In this document: one piece after another, positions 17,810 through 26,829 of the stretch
Position numbering within the stretch: position 1 is the stretch's first letter
How the letters are laid out: every line of letters begins with the position of its first letter
Source of the DNA: Idiomarina aquatica
Lineage (GTDB): Bacteria > Pseudomonadota > Gammaproteobacteria > Enterobacterales > Alteromonadaceae
Assembly: GCF_004362895.1 (NCBI RefSeq)
Contig: NZ_SNXI01000018.1
Coordinates: forward strand, 1-49,311
DNA length: 49,311 bases
Direction of reading: 5' to 3'
Translations under genes and position numbers: made by a program
The notes under the pieces: model-generated
What the model saw: the letters and a program-made list of their open reading frames with translations, nothing else
What the model was told of the DNA's origin: nothing
Databases searched by the model: none

Positions 17810-18706
17810 TTATACGTAATGATCGACCAGTAATATGACGAACAGCAACATCAGGTGCCAAATTGAAAACGCAAACATGTTAAACGCGGTTTTTTTCTTG
17901 GGCGCATATTTGAGCTTCCAGGCATAGGCCAGGAAAATGGCATTCAATACCGTAACACCGACAAGATAGATTGCGCCTGACATGCCCACCAGGTAGGGCA
18001 AAAAGCAAACTACCGTCAATAACACCGTGTAAAGCAGAATACAGGTTTTGGTAAAGTCGATACCGTGTGTAACCGGTAACATGGGTACTTTGGCGCGCGC
18101 GTAGTCTTTTTCGCGGTGTACTGCCAACGCCCAAAAATGGGGTGGTGTCCAGGTGAATATAATCATCACCAATAAAATGGCATGGGCGTGAATATCGTTA
18201 GTGACAGCAGTCCATCCTAACAGTGGCGGTGCTGCCCCAGCCAGACCGCCAATGACGATGTTTTGTGGCGTCGCGCGTTTTAGAAACATGGTATAAACCA
18301 CCGCATAACCGACCATACTGGCGAAAGTTAGCCATGCCGTTAGTGCATTGACCCATACATACAATGTCGCAAAGCCTAACAGACCAATTGTAGCCGCAAA
18401 GGTACTGACCTTTAACGGCGATAAATTGCCTTGCGGCAGGGGGCGACGCAGCGTACGTGCCATTTTTGCATCGATATGACGATCGACCAGGTGGTTAATG
18501 GCGGCAGCGGCAGCCGACATTAAGCCAATGCCGGCCAGAGCAGGTATTAACACATCAAGCGCTACCCACTCCGTTTGTGCTAATGCCATGCCGACAACGG
18601 CTGTAAGCAATAGCAAGGCAACCACGCGAGGCTTAGTTAATTCGAGATAATCCCGCCAGTGAGCGCTGCGTTGTTGTAATTTTTTTGATGCAACGGTAGT
18701 TGGCAT
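17810..18706 (-). CDS. ctaB: Protoheme IX farnesyltransferase (heme O synthase)
   Basis: CtaB (CyoE) farnesylates heme b to heme O, the precursor of heme A used by this oxidase. The 298-residue integral membrane protein has the UbiA-superfamily motif [16 protein letters not shown] (about 70-85), a second acidic loop near [16 protein letters not shown], and seven to nine predicted helices. It sits 11 bases downstream of ctaA, whose product then oxidises heme O to heme A. Confidence 0.96.
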   Translation of the reverse strand: MPTTVASKKLQQRSAHWRDYLELTKPRVVALLLLTAVVGMALAQTEWVALDVLIPALAGIGLMSAAAAAINHLVDRHIDAKMARTLRRPLPQGNLSPLKVSTFAATIGLLGFATLYVWVNALTAWLTFASMVGYAVVYTMFLKRATPQNIVIGGLAGAAPPLLGWTAVTNDIHAHAILLVMIIFTWTPPHFWALAVHREKDYARAKVPMLPVTHGIDFTKTCILLYTVLLTVVCFLPYLVGMSGAIYLVGVTVLNAIFLAYAWKLKYAPKKKTAFNMFAFSIWHLMLLFVILLVDHYV

Positions 18707-18717
18707 ATCAAACTCCT

Positions 18718-19707
18718 TTATGCCTTTCTGGACAAGTTATAGTTTAAGGCGACCAGAGACAGCAGTAATAATGCTCCCACAGCATTATGGGAGACTGCGA
18801 CCCATAACGGCAGGCCAAAGACTACGTTACTAATACCGAGTGCAATTTGCAAAACTAATAACAAGCCTATAACAAATAGCGAGCTACGGAAAAAGCCGGA
18901 TACGGCTTTGCGCCAGCACTTAAATAAAAGCCAGCCGACCACCAGCGTGGTAATAATTGCGCCAACACGATGAACAATATGCATAGTCATGCGGTCGTTG
19001 TAGTCGTGAGCGCCGTATTGATAGGTTTCGGCTTCTGGAATGCTAAAGGCACCAGCGAAATCGAGGTTAGCAGTCCAGTTCCCTTCACAAAACGGGAGTT
19101 CAGTACAGGCAACAGCAGCATAGTTAGCAGCAACCCAACCACCAAGGGCAATTTGGAAGAGTACTGTTAACAACGCAAATAATGCCAGCCCCCGGTAACG
19201 CCGCAATTCCGGATCGCCGCCGCCAACCCGATAAGGCGCCAAGCGCAGATTGAGTAGTAATAACAGTGATATGATCGAAAACCCACCCAATAAGTGCCCC
19301 ATCACAATAAGCGGCTGTAGGTTTAGGGTAACGGTCCACATCCCCAATGCAGCCTGGAAAATAACAAGAGCTAAAATAAAAGTGGGTAACTTAATCGGCG
19401 TTGGCTTTTGGCTTGGCTGGCGCTTCTTAAACCATGCGCTAACAGCAATAGCTAAAATTAACAGTCCCAGAGTCCCTGCGAAATAACGGTGAATCATCTC
19501 ATACCAGGCTTTATCGGCTTCAACGGGCGCACCGGGGAATAATGCCTCAGCTTGCGCAATATGATCAGCTTTTGACGGAACGGTTAAAAAACCATAACAG
19601 CCCGGCCAGTCGGGGCAACCTAATCCGGCTTCTGTTAGACGCGTAAAAGCGCCCAGGACGATAACGCAAAACGCCAGCACAATACTAATTTTAACGAGAG
19701 TACGCAT
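18718..19707 (-). CDS. ctaA: Heme A synthase (COX15/CtaA)
   Basis: CtaA oxidises a methyl group of heme O to give heme A. The 329-residue protein has eight predicted helices. Family histidines are in [27 protein letters not shown] and AVSHNAVGA, and the [16 protein letters not shown] loop follows helix 1. A cysteine pair (VACTELPFC) occupies the second extracytoplasmic loop, as in bacterial type enzymes. It is flanked by ctaB and a Sco-like gene. Confidence 0.96.
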   Translation of the reverse strand: MRTLVKISIVLAFCVIVLGAFTRLTEAGLGCPDWPGCYGFLTVPSKADHIAQAEALFPGAPVEADKAWYEMIHRYFAGTLGLLILAIAVSAWFKKRQPSQKPTPIKLPTFILALVIFQAALGMWTVTLNLQPLIVMGHLLGGFSIISLLLLLNLRLAPYRVGGGDPELRRYRGLALFALLTVLFQIALGGWVAANYAAVACTELPFCEGNWTANLDFAGAFSIPEAETYQYGAHDYNDRMTMHIVHRVGAIITTLVVGWLLFKCWRKAVSGFFRSSLFVIGLLLVLQIALGISNVVFGLPLWVAVSHNAVGALLLLSLVALNYNLSRKA

Positions 19708-19711
19708 TGCC

Positions 19712-20254
19712 TTATCCTATTCTTGATAATTTAAGTAGCTTACGCAGATCAGCCAGCACGTTTTTACCCTCCAACACCATGGCTTCTTTATCTGCATGGG
19801 TGGGGTAGTAAAGCATGACATTATTCAGCGGGTCGATAATGAAGAGTGTATTAATCGGTAACTCATCAAGCTGTGCCAAAAGGTCTGCGGAGACAACATC
19901 CTGGAAGTCAAATTGTTGATGGTATTGCGCAATATCCTGACGCTGAGCTGCCGTCAATACAATGGGAGTTACCCGGTCCGTATCTTTGCCAACAGCAACA
20001 TCAATTTGATTCATAACGAACAAAGCGTTTTGACATGCCTGTTGGCACTCCTTTGGGGGGACGTAGGCAAGCTTCCAACCTTCCGGTAGTGCTTCGGCTT
20101 GCTCTAATGCCACTGGATTAGCCATTAAGGTACCCTTGTTAGTACCTGCCTGGTACCAATGTTGATCGAGGATGACCCAGGCAATGATGACCGGTAGTAA
20201 AAAGGCGATTAGAACAATGATCAATGTACGTCGTGAGCGATTGAGGGAGCTCAT
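19712..20254 (-). CDS. Membrane-anchored Sco-like protein with a CxxxC pair
   Basis: The 180-residue protein has one N-terminal transmembrane helix (about 10-29) and a thioredoxin-like domain. It shows a CxxxC pair at Cys70 and Cys74 (KECQQACQN), the spacing used by Sco proteins, and a later TLFIIDPLNNVML strand-turn. The Sco histidine appears replaced (INT where sco has NHS). Homologues occur in oxidase clusters of related bacteria under vague names. I infer a redox role in CuA assembly, distinct from sco. It lies between ctaA and the SURF1 gene with gaps of 4 and 2 bases. Confidence 0.78.
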   Translation of the reverse strand: MSSLNRSRRTLIIVLIAFLLPVIIAWVILDQHWYQAGTNKGTLMANPVALEQAEALPEGWKLAYVPPKECQQACQNALFVMNQIDVAVGKDTDRVTPIVLTAAQRQDIAQYHQQFDFQDVVSADLLAQLDELPINTLFIIDPLNNVMLYYPTHADKEAMVLEGKNVLADLRKLLKLSRIG

Positions 20255-20256
20255 CG

Positions 20257-20997
20257 TTACTCCTCTTGTTTTTGTTTATTTATTTTTATAACAGCAAAAG
20301 CAAAAATCACCAATGCCGCAATTGCCAACGAAAACCACTGCAATGCATAGGCCTGATGTTTTTCGGGTGGCATGACGTTCGGTTGCCATTGGCGAGAGTA
20401 GCCAAATGCTGCTTGTTCAGATAGCAGCGCAACATAGGGAAGCATGGGTATTTGATAAACATCGGCAATTTTTCCTGGTAAAAACTCGGGTACACGCTGA
20501 GGCCATATTCCGACTTGTTGTTCCTGCTCACTGCTAATAAAAACATTTTCTTCGGGGTGTTGAATGAGCCCGGTCAATGTCACCTCTTCTTCTGGTAGTT
20601 CTATTTGAGGCAGCTCGCTACGTAATCTGGGGGCCTTGATCCAGCCAAGGTTAACCGGCAAATAGCGCTGCTTTATGCTGAGCTTAAGTAAACCGACAAC
20701 GTGATAACCAGGGGAACCATCTTGAATTTGGTTATCGATAAAAAAGAATCGTTGCTGGTCGAAGGTGCCGGATGCAGTAATGGCTTCGAAACGTTCAGGT
20801 TGTCGCTTAATAAGATTAAGATTCACTGGGTTGTTAGTGGACTCGTTGGCATGCTGTTGATAGTCATCGAATAAGGCTTGTTTTTGGGCGGCGCGATCGA
20901 GCTGCCAAAATCCTAACTTGACCATCACCACGACAGCGAGCAAAGTAATAATACCAGCCACAATCGGTATTTTTATGTTAGTTATTTTTAAGCTCAT
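20257..20997 (-). CDS. SURF1 family cytochrome oxidase assembly protein
   Basis: SURF1/Shy1 proteins help insert heme A into oxidase subunit I. The 246-residue protein has the family layout of a transmembrane helix at each end (about 8-28 and 220-240). It also shows LGFWQLDRAAQK after the first helix, a PGYHVVGLLKL segment and PVNLGWIKAPR. Its first 23 bases overlap the divergent DUF2909 gene on the plus strand. Confidence 0.93.
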   Translation of the reverse strand: MSLKITNIKIPIVAGIITLLAVVVMVKLGFWQLDRAAQKQALFDDYQQHANESTNNPVNLNLIKRQPERFEAITASGTFDQQRFFFIDNQIQDGSPGYHVVGLLKLSIKQRYLPVNLGWIKAPRLRSELPQIELPEEEVTLTGLIQHPEENVFISSEQEQQVGIWPQRVPEFLPGKIADVYQIPMLPYVALLSEQAAFGYSRQWQPNVMPPEKHQAYALQWFSLAIAALVIFAFAVIKINKQKQEE

Positions 20998-21190
20998 TAT
21001 TGTCGCGTTACTACTCTATATGGTGTTTAACCTGTTCCGGGCACTTTTTGTGATGCTACGAAACGACCCCAACAAACCACCAATGACACGCTATCTTGGA
21101 AAACGCGTGGGAATTGCTGCCCTGGTTTTGTTAATGCTAATTATTGCAGCTTCCAGCGGATTTATGCCGCTCAATCCGCGCCCCTACTAA
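20975..21190 (+). CDS. DUF2909 twin-transmembrane protein
   Basis: This 71-residue protein has two hydrophobic helices (about 3-20 and 43-60) joined by a basic loop containing TRYLGKRVG, and ends with PLNPRPY. This matches the DUF2909 family, usually found next to oxidase assembly genes. It is encoded antisense to the oxidase operon, overlapping the SURF1 start by 23 bases and ending 19 bases from the coxC stop. The frame is open upstream to 20918, but the shorter start fits the family. Its function is unknown. Confidence 0.8.
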   Translation: MLVIFKLIIVALLLYMVFNLFRALFVMLRNDPNKPPMTRYLGKRVGIAALVLLMLIIAASSGFMPLNPRPY

Positions 21191-21209
21191 GAGGCGCGGC
21201 CTTTTCGGT

Positions 21210-22085
21210 TTAAAGGATGTAGACAACCACAAACAAGCAAATCCAAACCACATCGACAAAGTGCCAATACCAACTGGTCGCCTGAAAGGCAAAATGATTA
21301 TCTGGTGTAAAATGACCTTTTACTACGCGCAGAAACATGATGATGAGCATCAGCGTACCCAGCGTAACATGCATGCCATGGAAGCCGGTCAGCATGTAAA
21401 AGGTATTGCCGTAGATGCCTGAGTCAAGCGTTAAGCCCAATTGCTCGTACGCATGAATGTACTCAGCGCCTTGCAGGTAAAGGAAAATACAACCCAGGAT
21501 AATGGTAAGACCTAACCAAGCAGTCAATTGCTTGCGGTTATCTTTTTCCAGCCCTACGTGGGCAAAATGACAGGTAACCGAACTAACCACCAGAATCACG
21601 GTGTTCACTAAGGGAAGTCCATACCAGCCCATGGCTTGAGTCTCGGTTCCACCCGGAGTTTTGGTCAACGGCCACTGCGCAACAAACTCAGGCCACAATA
21701 CTTCTGCGGTCATTACATTGTTGCTGGCACCGTCAAGCCAGGGAACAGCGATAACCCGGGCGTAAAACAAGGCGCCAAAGAATGCTGCGAAGAACATGAC
21801 TTCCGAAAAGATAAACCAACTCATGCCTTGTTTGTAAGAGTTACCGAGCTGGTCATTGTACAAGCCCTGCATGGATTCGTTGATTTGGTCGCGGAACCAA
21901 CCAAACAGCATAACGGCCATTACGATGATACCGATAGTTAATACGGTACTGCCATAACCGTCCTGATTGTTAGTCATGTCTATTACTGTGTTACCGGCTC
22001 CCCAGGCGATCAGGCCCAAACCGATGGCACCGATAATAGGCCAAGGGCTGGAAGCAGGAACGTAATAACTTTGATTCTCTGCCAT
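21210..22085 (-). CDS. coxC: Cytochrome c oxidase subunit III
   Basis: Subunit III supports proton uptake and stability of the aa3/caa3 core. The 291-residue protein has seven predicted helices, with FFAAFFGALFYAR, a TGFHGMHVTLGT histidine segment and the C-terminal FQATSWYWHFVDVVWICLF stretch that are hallmarks of the family. It lies 13 bases downstream of ctaG in the oxidase operon. Confidence 0.97.
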   Translation of the reverse strand: MAENQSYYVPASSPWPIIGAIGLGLIAWGAGNTVIDMTNNQDGYGSTVLTIGIIVMAVMLFGWFRDQINESMQGLYNDQLGNSYKQGMSWFIFSEVMFFAAFFGALFYARVIAVPWLDGASNNVMTAEVLWPEFVAQWPLTKTPGGTETQAMGWYGLPLVNTVILVVSSVTCHFAHVGLEKDNRKQLTAWLGLTIILGCIFLYLQGAEYIHAYEQLGLTLDSGIYGNTFYMLTGFHGMHVTLGTLMLIIMFLRVVKGHFTPDNHFAFQATSWYWHFVDVVWICLFVVVYIL

Positions 22086-22098
22086 GACGACGTTTTCC

Positions 22099-22680
22099 TT
22101 ATTCTGTAGTTTGTAGCTGAGCTAATGTCTCAGCCGTCGCATTGGCTGTCATATCGTACAGCGTGTATGACAGTGTCAGTGTAGTAATATGATCCGGTAT
22201 TTCCGGATCTAAATAGAACTGCATCGGCATTTCGGTATTATCACCGGCTTTTAACGGTTGCTGATTAAAACAAAAGCATTCCACCTTGTTTAAATAAAGC
22301 GAGGCTTCAGCTGGAGCAACCGACGGAATTGCCTGCGCGACCATATCGCCCGACGTTGGATTCCCGGCTAAAAAGTTAACCACTCGCACTTCGCCGGGAT
22401 GCACCTGAACCTGCTTAACCGATGGCTCGAATTTCCAGGGAATCCCTTTTGCGTTGCGGGTGATAAACTGAACGTTAACGGTACGCGACTTATCAACCGT
22501 CTGATGAGTCGCTGCTACCGCTTCGTTCTTGGTTCTGCCGTTAAAGCCGGTGACCTCGCAAAACACGTCGTACAAAGGTACCAGGGCAAAACCGAAAGCA
22601 AACATACCAGCGACTGTTAATAGCAGTCGCTTAACGATTTTACTGTTATCTGGCCGTTGTGATTGTTGCGAGTCAGCCAT
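22099..22680 (-). CDS. ctaG: Cytochrome c oxidase assembly protein CtaG (COX11)
   Basis: COX11-type CtaG delivers copper to the CuB site of subunit I. The 193-residue protein has a single N-terminal membrane helix (about 18-38, ending at PLYDVFCEVTGFNG) and a periplasmic immunoglobulin-like domain with the copper-binding CFCF motif in KVECFCFNQQPL. It sits between coxA and coxC, four bases after the coxA stop. Confidence 0.97.
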   Translation of the reverse strand: MADSQQSQRPDNSKIVKRLLLTVAGMFAFGFALVPLYDVFCEVTGFNGRTKNEAVAATHQTVDKSRTVNVQFITRNAKGIPWKFEPSVKQVQVHPGEVRVVNFLAGNPTSGDMVAQAIPSVAPAEASLYLNKVECFCFNQQPLKAGDNTEMPMQFYLDPEIPDHITTLTLSYTLYDMTANATAETLAQLQTTE

Positions 22681-22684
22681 GACG

Positions 22685-24271
22685 TTACTCCACTTTAGGT
22701 GGTTTTTCGAAGGTGTGGTATGGCGCCGGCGACGGCACGGTCCACTCTAAACCTTCAGCACCTTCCCACGGTTTGGCAGCAGCTTTTTCGCCACCGCGTA
22801 CACATTTAATGCATAGCCATAAGAAGATCAGTTGTGATAAGCCGAACGCAAAGCCACCAATACTGGTAATTTGGTTAACATCAGCGAACTGGATCGAGTA
22901 GTCAGGTATGCGTCGTGGCATGCCCGCAAGGCCGGCAAAGTGCATGGGGAAGAACAACACGTTGACCGAAATTAACGAGGTCCAGAAATGTAATTTAGCC
23001 AGCGTCTCGTCATACATATGGCCTGTCCATTTGGGCAGCCAATAATAAGCTGCAGCCATAATTGAGAAGACTGCGCCGGTCACCAATACATAGTGGAAGT
23101 GGGCAACCACAAAGTAGGTATCATGATATTGGAAGTCGACGGGGGTTATTGCCAGCATCAGGCCGGAAAAACCACCGATAGTAAACAAAATCACAAATGC
23201 CAGTGCGAATAACATCGGTGTTTCGAATGTCATTGCGCCACGCCACATGGTTGCAACCCAGTTAAAGACTTTTACCCCGGTAGGCACCGCAATCAGCATG
23301 GTGCAGTACATAAAGAAGAGTTCTGCAAATACCGGCATACCCGTAGTAAACATGTGGTGTGCCCATACCAGGAACGACAGGATGGCAATGGATGCCGTGG
23401 CATAAACCATCGATGCATAACCAAACAACTGTTTACGTGTAAATGCCGGAATAATTGCCGAGATAATACCAAACGACGGTAAAATCATGATGTACACTTC
23501 GGGGTGTCCAAAGAACCAGAAAATATGCTGGAACATGACGGGGTCACCACCACCTGCTGCGTCAAAGAAGCTGGTGCCAAAGTACTTATCAGTCAATACC
23601 ATGGTTACAGCACCTGCTAACACCGGCATAACCGCAATGAGCAAGAAAGCGGTAATTAGCCATGTCCACACAAACAATGGCATTTTCATGTAATTCATGC
23701 CCGGAGCACGCATGTTCATAATGGTTACGATGACGTTAATCGCACCCATAATCGACGAAATACCCAAGATATGCATGGAGAACACAAACAGTGCTGTGGA
23801 GTCGTTACTGTAAGTTGTTGATAGCGGCGCATAGAATGTCCAGCCGAAGTTAGGGCCACCGCCTTCGAGGAACAACGATGAGAGCAAAATGGCAAAGCCG
23901 AACGGCAAAATCCAGAAGCTCCAGTTATTCATTCGTGGCAGAGCCATGTCCGGCGCGCCGATCATCATCGGTATCATCCAGTTGGCTAAACCGGTAAAGG
24001 CGGGCATAACCGCACCGAAAACCATGATTAGACCATGTACGGTCGTCATCTGGTTAAAGAAGTTAGGCTCTACTAACTGTAAGCCAGGCTGAAATAACTC
24101 GGCGCGGATGACCATTGCCATCGCACCACCGATAAAAAACATAATCAAACTAAACCATAGATAAAGCGAGCCAATATCTTTATGGTTTGTCGTGAACAAC
24201 CAACGGGTAATGCCTGACGGCTTGTGATCGTGGTGTTCTTCGTGATGGATATCGTCCACAACTGTACTCAT
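22685..24271 (-). CDS. coxA: Cytochrome c oxidase subunit I
   Basis: Subunit I holds heme a and the heme a3-CuB site where oxygen is reduced. The 528-residue protein has twelve helices, the FFGHPEVYIMILPSFG motif with the crosslinked His-Tyr pair, and the HH pair in VWAHHMFTTG. VVAHFHYVL carries the two axial heme histidines. A GTG one codon upstream (24274) is open too, but AAGGAG is 6 bases from this ATG and only 3 from the GTG. It is the second gene of the operon, 7 to 10 bases after coxB. Confidence 0.98.
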   Translation of the reverse strand: MSTVVDDIHHEEHHDHKPSGITRWLFTTNHKDIGSLYLWFSLIMFFIGGAMAMVIRAELFQPGLQLVEPNFFNQMTTVHGLIMVFGAVMPAFTGLANWMIPMMIGAPDMALPRMNNWSFWILPFGFAILLSSLFLEGGGPNFGWTFYAPLSTTYSNDSTALFVFSMHILGISSIMGAINVIVTIMNMRAPGMNYMKMPLFVWTWLITAFLLIAVMPVLAGAVTMVLTDKYFGTSFFDAAGGGDPVMFQHIFWFFGHPEVYIMILPSFGIISAIIPAFTRKQLFGYASMVYATASIAILSFLVWAHHMFTTGMPVFAELFFMYCTMLIAVPTGVKVFNWVATMWRGAMTFETPMLFALAFVILFTIGGFSGLMLAITPVDFQYHDTYFVVAHFHYVLVTGAVFSIMAAAYYWLPKWTGHMYDETLAKLHFWTSLISVNVLFFPMHFAGLAGMPRRIPDYSIQFADVNQITSIGGFAFGLSQLIFLWLCIKCVRGGEKAAAKPWEGAEGLEWTVPSPAPYHTFEKPPKVE

Positions 24272-24281
24272 CACCGTCTCC

Positions 24282-25409
24282 TTATTGATTCATTACTGCG
24301 TTGATGTCCGCGGCTTGCACGGTATCACCGGTATCATTACCCCAGGCATTTCGCTCGTAGGTTATCACTGCGGCGATCTCCTGCATGGTAAGTTGAGCAC
24401 CAAAGGCCTGCATGGCCGTACCCTGAACACCATTAACGACAATATCGATATGCTGGTCGCGCGCTTCAGGGTCAATTGATACACCTTCTCCTGCTAATGC
24501 AGGGAATGTACCCGGAATACCTTGACCACTTGCCTGGTGACACGCTGCACAAGTACTGTTGTAGATTTTTTCACCCATCGCCATGAGCTCGTCCATCGAC
24601 ATTTCCATGTCGAGAAGTTCTTGCTCGCGTTCGCGCGCAGCAATTTGCTCGGCCTCAGTGTCTTCTATCCATTTTTGATAGTCGGCAGGCTCTTTGGCAA
24701 TGACCACGATAGGCATAAACCCATGGTCTTTACCACAGAGTTCTGCGCACTGACCGCGATAGATACCGGGCTCTTCAACACGGGTCCAGGCTTCGTTTAT
24801 AAAACCCGGGTTAGCGTCTTTCTTAACAGCGAAGTCGGGTACCCACCAGCTGTGAATGACATCATCAGAGGTGACGAGAAAACGAACTTTTTGTCCGGTA
24901 GGGATAACTAACGGGTTATCGACTTCCAACAAATAGTTTTCGCTCTTTTCAAACTTGTTCTGTATTTGTTCTTGTTGGGTAGCTAAGCGGCTGAAAAACT
25001 CAACTTCGTGCTCGAAGTATTTGTAATGCCACTTCCATTGCGACCCGGTAACCTGCACGGTTACGTCGGCATCACTGGTGTCTTCCATCGCAATAAGTGT
25101 CGAAGTAGCAGGGATCGCCATACCAACAAGAATTAGAAAGGGGATAATGGTCCAGGCAACTTCCACTTTGACGCTCTCGTGGAACTTGGCCGGCTCGCGA
25201 CCCTTAGATTTTCGGTGTCGGATCATAGAAATGAACATCAGGCCGAACACAACAACCCCGATAACACAACAGATATAAAATATCGTCATGTGGAGGTCAT
25301 AGACACGGTTACTGACGTCAGTGACACCTTGCGTCAGGTTAAGGCGGTTTTGGGCTTGCGCAGAAAACCCAAATAAAGCCATAAGTGCCAACAGCGGCTT
25401 CATTTTCAC
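24282..25409 (-). CDS. coxB: Cytochrome c oxidase subunit II with fused cytochrome c domain
   Basis: The 375-residue protein has a signal peptide, two transmembrane helices (about 40-62 and 80-105) and the CuA domain. The CuA ligands lie in VIHSWWVPDF and GQCAELCGKDHGFM. A C-terminal domain (about 275-370) carries a CAACH heme c site, so the enzyme is caa3-type and can take electrons through its own heme c. It starts at a GTG with AGGAG 7 bases upstream; an ATG at 25403 is the alternative. It leads the oxidase operon. Confidence 0.96.
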   Translation of the reverse strand: MKMKPLLALMALFGFSAQAQNRLNLTQGVTDVSNRVYDLHMTIFYICCVIGVVVFGLMFISMIRHRKSKGREPAKFHESVKVEVAWTIIPFLILVGMAIPATSTLIAMEDTSDADVTVQVTGSQWKWHYKYFEHEVEFFSRLATQQEQIQNKFEKSENYLLEVDNPLVIPTGQKVRFLVTSDDVIHSWWVPDFAVKKDANPGFINEAWTRVEEPGIYRGQCAELCGKDHGFMPIVVIAKEPADYQKWIEDTEAEQIAAREREQELLDMEMSMDELMAMGEKIYNSTCAACHQASGQGIPGTFPALAGEGVSIDPEARDQHIDIVVNGVQGTAMQAFGAQLTMQEIAAVITYERNAWGNDTGDTVQAADINAVMNQ

Positions 25410-25490
25410 GTGACTTCTCCTCTTATTCTTCTACTCGCCAGATTTCTATTTCGCACCTACGCGAAACCAAAACCTGATCGTATGTTGAAG

Positions 25491-25558
25491 AACAAAGAGG
25501 TAAGCAGAAAAAGGAACTACATCTCCCCAGAAATCACTTTCTCTACCAACTCTTTGTT
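25491..25558 (-). repeat. Inverted repeat in the coxB leader
   Basis: AACAAAGAG at 25491-25499 and CTCTTTGTT at 25550-25558 are perfect 9-bp inverted arms, and GGTA/TACC just inside allow the stem to extend past a two-base bulge. In the minus-strand transcript this would be a long stem-loop near the 5' end of the coxB leader. No T-run follows it, so it is not a standard terminator. No known riboswitch was recognised. Confidence 0.5.
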
Positions 25559-25579
25559 GTAGTTTCGTTGTTATATTAA

Positions 25580-25609
25580 TTTATATAGTTGGGTAGTATC
25601 ATTTATTAA
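25580..25609 (-). promoter_or_regulatory. Candidate promoter of the cox operon
   Basis: On the minus strand TTAATA (25609-25604) and TATAAA (25585-25580) are spaced by 18 bases in an AT-rich stretch. Transcription would begin near 25573 and give a leader of about 165 bases before coxB. The upstream GTTAATAAATG also resembles half of an ArcA-type site, which would fit oxygen control of an oxidase, but this is weak evidence. Otherwise the 25410-25735 gap holds only the leader inverted repeat and the sulA terminator. Confidence 0.4.
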
Positions 25610-25672
25610 CGAATTTATGCACAAAGATCCAGATCAAATGTGCTGTTTGCTGGAAAAATAACCAAAAGTGTT

Positions 25673-25697
25673 AAAAAAAGGGCTGCACTAGCAGCCC
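25673..25697 (-). terminator. Rho-independent terminator of lexA-sulA
   Basis: Read on the minus strand, GGGCTGC, a TAGT loop and GCAGCCC form a perfect 7-bp stem followed by seven T residues (the A-run at 25673-25679). It lies 39 bases beyond the sulA stop and separates that operon from the cox leader. Confidence 0.9.
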
Positions 25698-25735
25698 AGA
25701 CACATTATTAGATTGTGGGGTACTGAGGTAGGGGC

Positions 25736-26155
25736 TCAGTGGAGGTGAGATAATAATGTGTCTTCTTCAAACAAAAAGCATTGCGTTTGGCTTAAGCGGC
25801 TCGCCATCTTTACCCGCTGATTAAAGCGACTGTCGAGTGAACCTAACCAGCCAATGATCACGCCGCTGGTTCCCGTCAAAAGTGCTTGTTCTAATGCCCA
25901 TTCGCGCTGCGCCTGGCTTTGTGTCCGTAGCCAACGAATTCTTTGGCTGGGCACGCCTGCGGCGACCAGCTGCGCTACAAACTCCCTTTGCCCGCCAACA
26001 ACCGTAATCCATTGCTCCGACGCACAATCTGCTGCAGCAGCAAGCGCTTGTGTCACTGATGTATCAGCTGCAACACTCTGAGATGACTGAGTGATACCCG
26101 AGTTGCTTTGCCATAAACCGGGGTGAGATTGTTTGGTTGATTGCTGAAACTTCAT
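25736..26155 (-). CDS. sulA: SulA-like cell division inhibitor
   Basis: SulA blocks FtsZ polymerisation during the SOS response. This 139-residue protein shows the C-terminal RecA-like pattern of the family: WITVVGG, then [34 protein letters not shown] and FLFEED. The first 35 residues are poorly conserved and rich in Ser and Gln. It overlaps the lexA stop codon by four bases, a lexA-sulA operon as in Pseudomonas, so LexA would repress it from the shared SOS boxes. Sequence identity to E. coli SulA looks low, and the call leans on this context. Confidence 0.82.
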   Translation of the reverse strand: MKFQQSTKQSHPGLWQSNSGITQSSQSVAADTSVTQALAAAADCASEQWITVVGGQREFVAQLVAAGVPSQRIRWLRTQSQAQREWALEQALLTGTSGVIIGWLGSLDSRFNQRVKMASRLSQTQCFLFEEDTLLSHLH

Positions 26156-26769
26156 AATGATGCTCCGTTACGAATAACACCGACGGCTAAGCCTTCGATG
26201 GCAAATACTTGTTCTGATAAGTCCACCACAATGGTAGAAAACTCTTCGTTTTCAGGATGAAGCAGCACCTTGCGGCCTTTTTGTTCAAACCGTTTTACCG
26301 TTACTTCATCTTCGACCCGGGCGACAACCACCTGCCCGTTTCGTGCCTGTTCAGTTTTGTGTACAGCGAGAAGGTCACCATCTAAGATGCCGATATCACG
26401 CATACTCATACCATTAACCTTCAATAAAAAGCTCGCCGCAGGATAAAAAAGGCCCTCATCAACTTTGAAATGTCCTTCAATATGCTCTTGAGCTAGAATG
26501 GGTGAACCCGCTGCAACCTGACCTATCAGCGGTAAACCTTCTTCTATGTCAAAGTCATCGCCAATCAGCCGAATACCACGTGACATACCCGGGAGAATTT
26601 CAATCATGCCTTTTCTGGCCAGTGCTTTTAAATGTTCTTCTGCGGCATTGGCAGACCGAAACCCTAATTTACTGGCTATTTCGGCGCGCGTGGGCGGCAT
26701 GCCGGTCACCTGCAGATTATCTTTAATCAGTGCTAAAATTTCTGATTGTCTTGGAGTTAACGGTCGCAT
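26152..26769 (-). CDS. lexA: LexA repressor
   Basis: LexA represses the SOS regulon and cleaves itself when stimulated by RecA filaments. The 205-residue protein has an N-terminal winged helix ([11 protein letters not shown], then [24 protein letters not shown]). The cleavage site is Ala87-Gly88 in QVAAGSP, with catalytic Ser122 (NGMSMRDIG) and Lys159 (VTVKRF). Two LexA boxes lie directly upstream, giving autorepression. It is divergent from plsB. Confidence 0.98.
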   Translation of the reverse strand: MRPLTPRQSEILALIKDNLQVTGMPPTRAEIASKLGFRSANAAEEHLKALARKGMIEILPGMSRGIRLIGDDFDIEEGLPLIGQVAAGSPILAQEHIEGHFKVDEGLFYPAASFLLKVNGMSMRDIGILDGDLLAVHKTEQARNGQVVVARVEDEVTVKRFEQKGRKVLLHPENEEFSTIVVDLSEQVFAIEGLAVGVIRNGASL

Positions 26770-26777
26770 GAGTTTTC

Positions 26778-26793
26778 CTGTTTATTTATACAG
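26778..26793. promoter_or_regulatory. LexA (SOS) box 1 of lexA-sulA
   Basis: CTGT, eight bases, ACAG: the strict SOS-box pattern, with an AT-only centre. It lies 9 bases upstream of the lexA start codon, so bound LexA would block transcription early in the leader. Confidence 0.93.
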
Positions 26794-26796
26794 TAA

Positions 26797-26812
26797 CTGT
26801 GAGTATATACAG
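26797..26812. promoter_or_regulatory. LexA (SOS) box 2 of lexA-sulA
   Basis: A second CTGT-N8-ACAG with centre GAGTATAT lies 19 bases from the first, close to two helical turns, a spacing that favours joint binding. It covers the lexA -10 element. Confidence 0.93.
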
Positions 26813-26829
26813 GTATTTTGCATTCGCAA
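26802..26829 (-). promoter_or_regulatory. lexA promoter
   Basis: On the minus strand TTGCGA (26829-26824) and TATACT (26807-26802) are 16 bases apart. The -10 hexamer lies inside SOS box 2, which is the usual layout of a LexA-repressed promoter. Confidence 0.65.

Noticed and set aside
25482-25562. 26-codon plus-strand frame in the coxB leader
   Set aside because: No ribosome site, low-complexity product, and it lies across the leader inverted repeat on the other strand.
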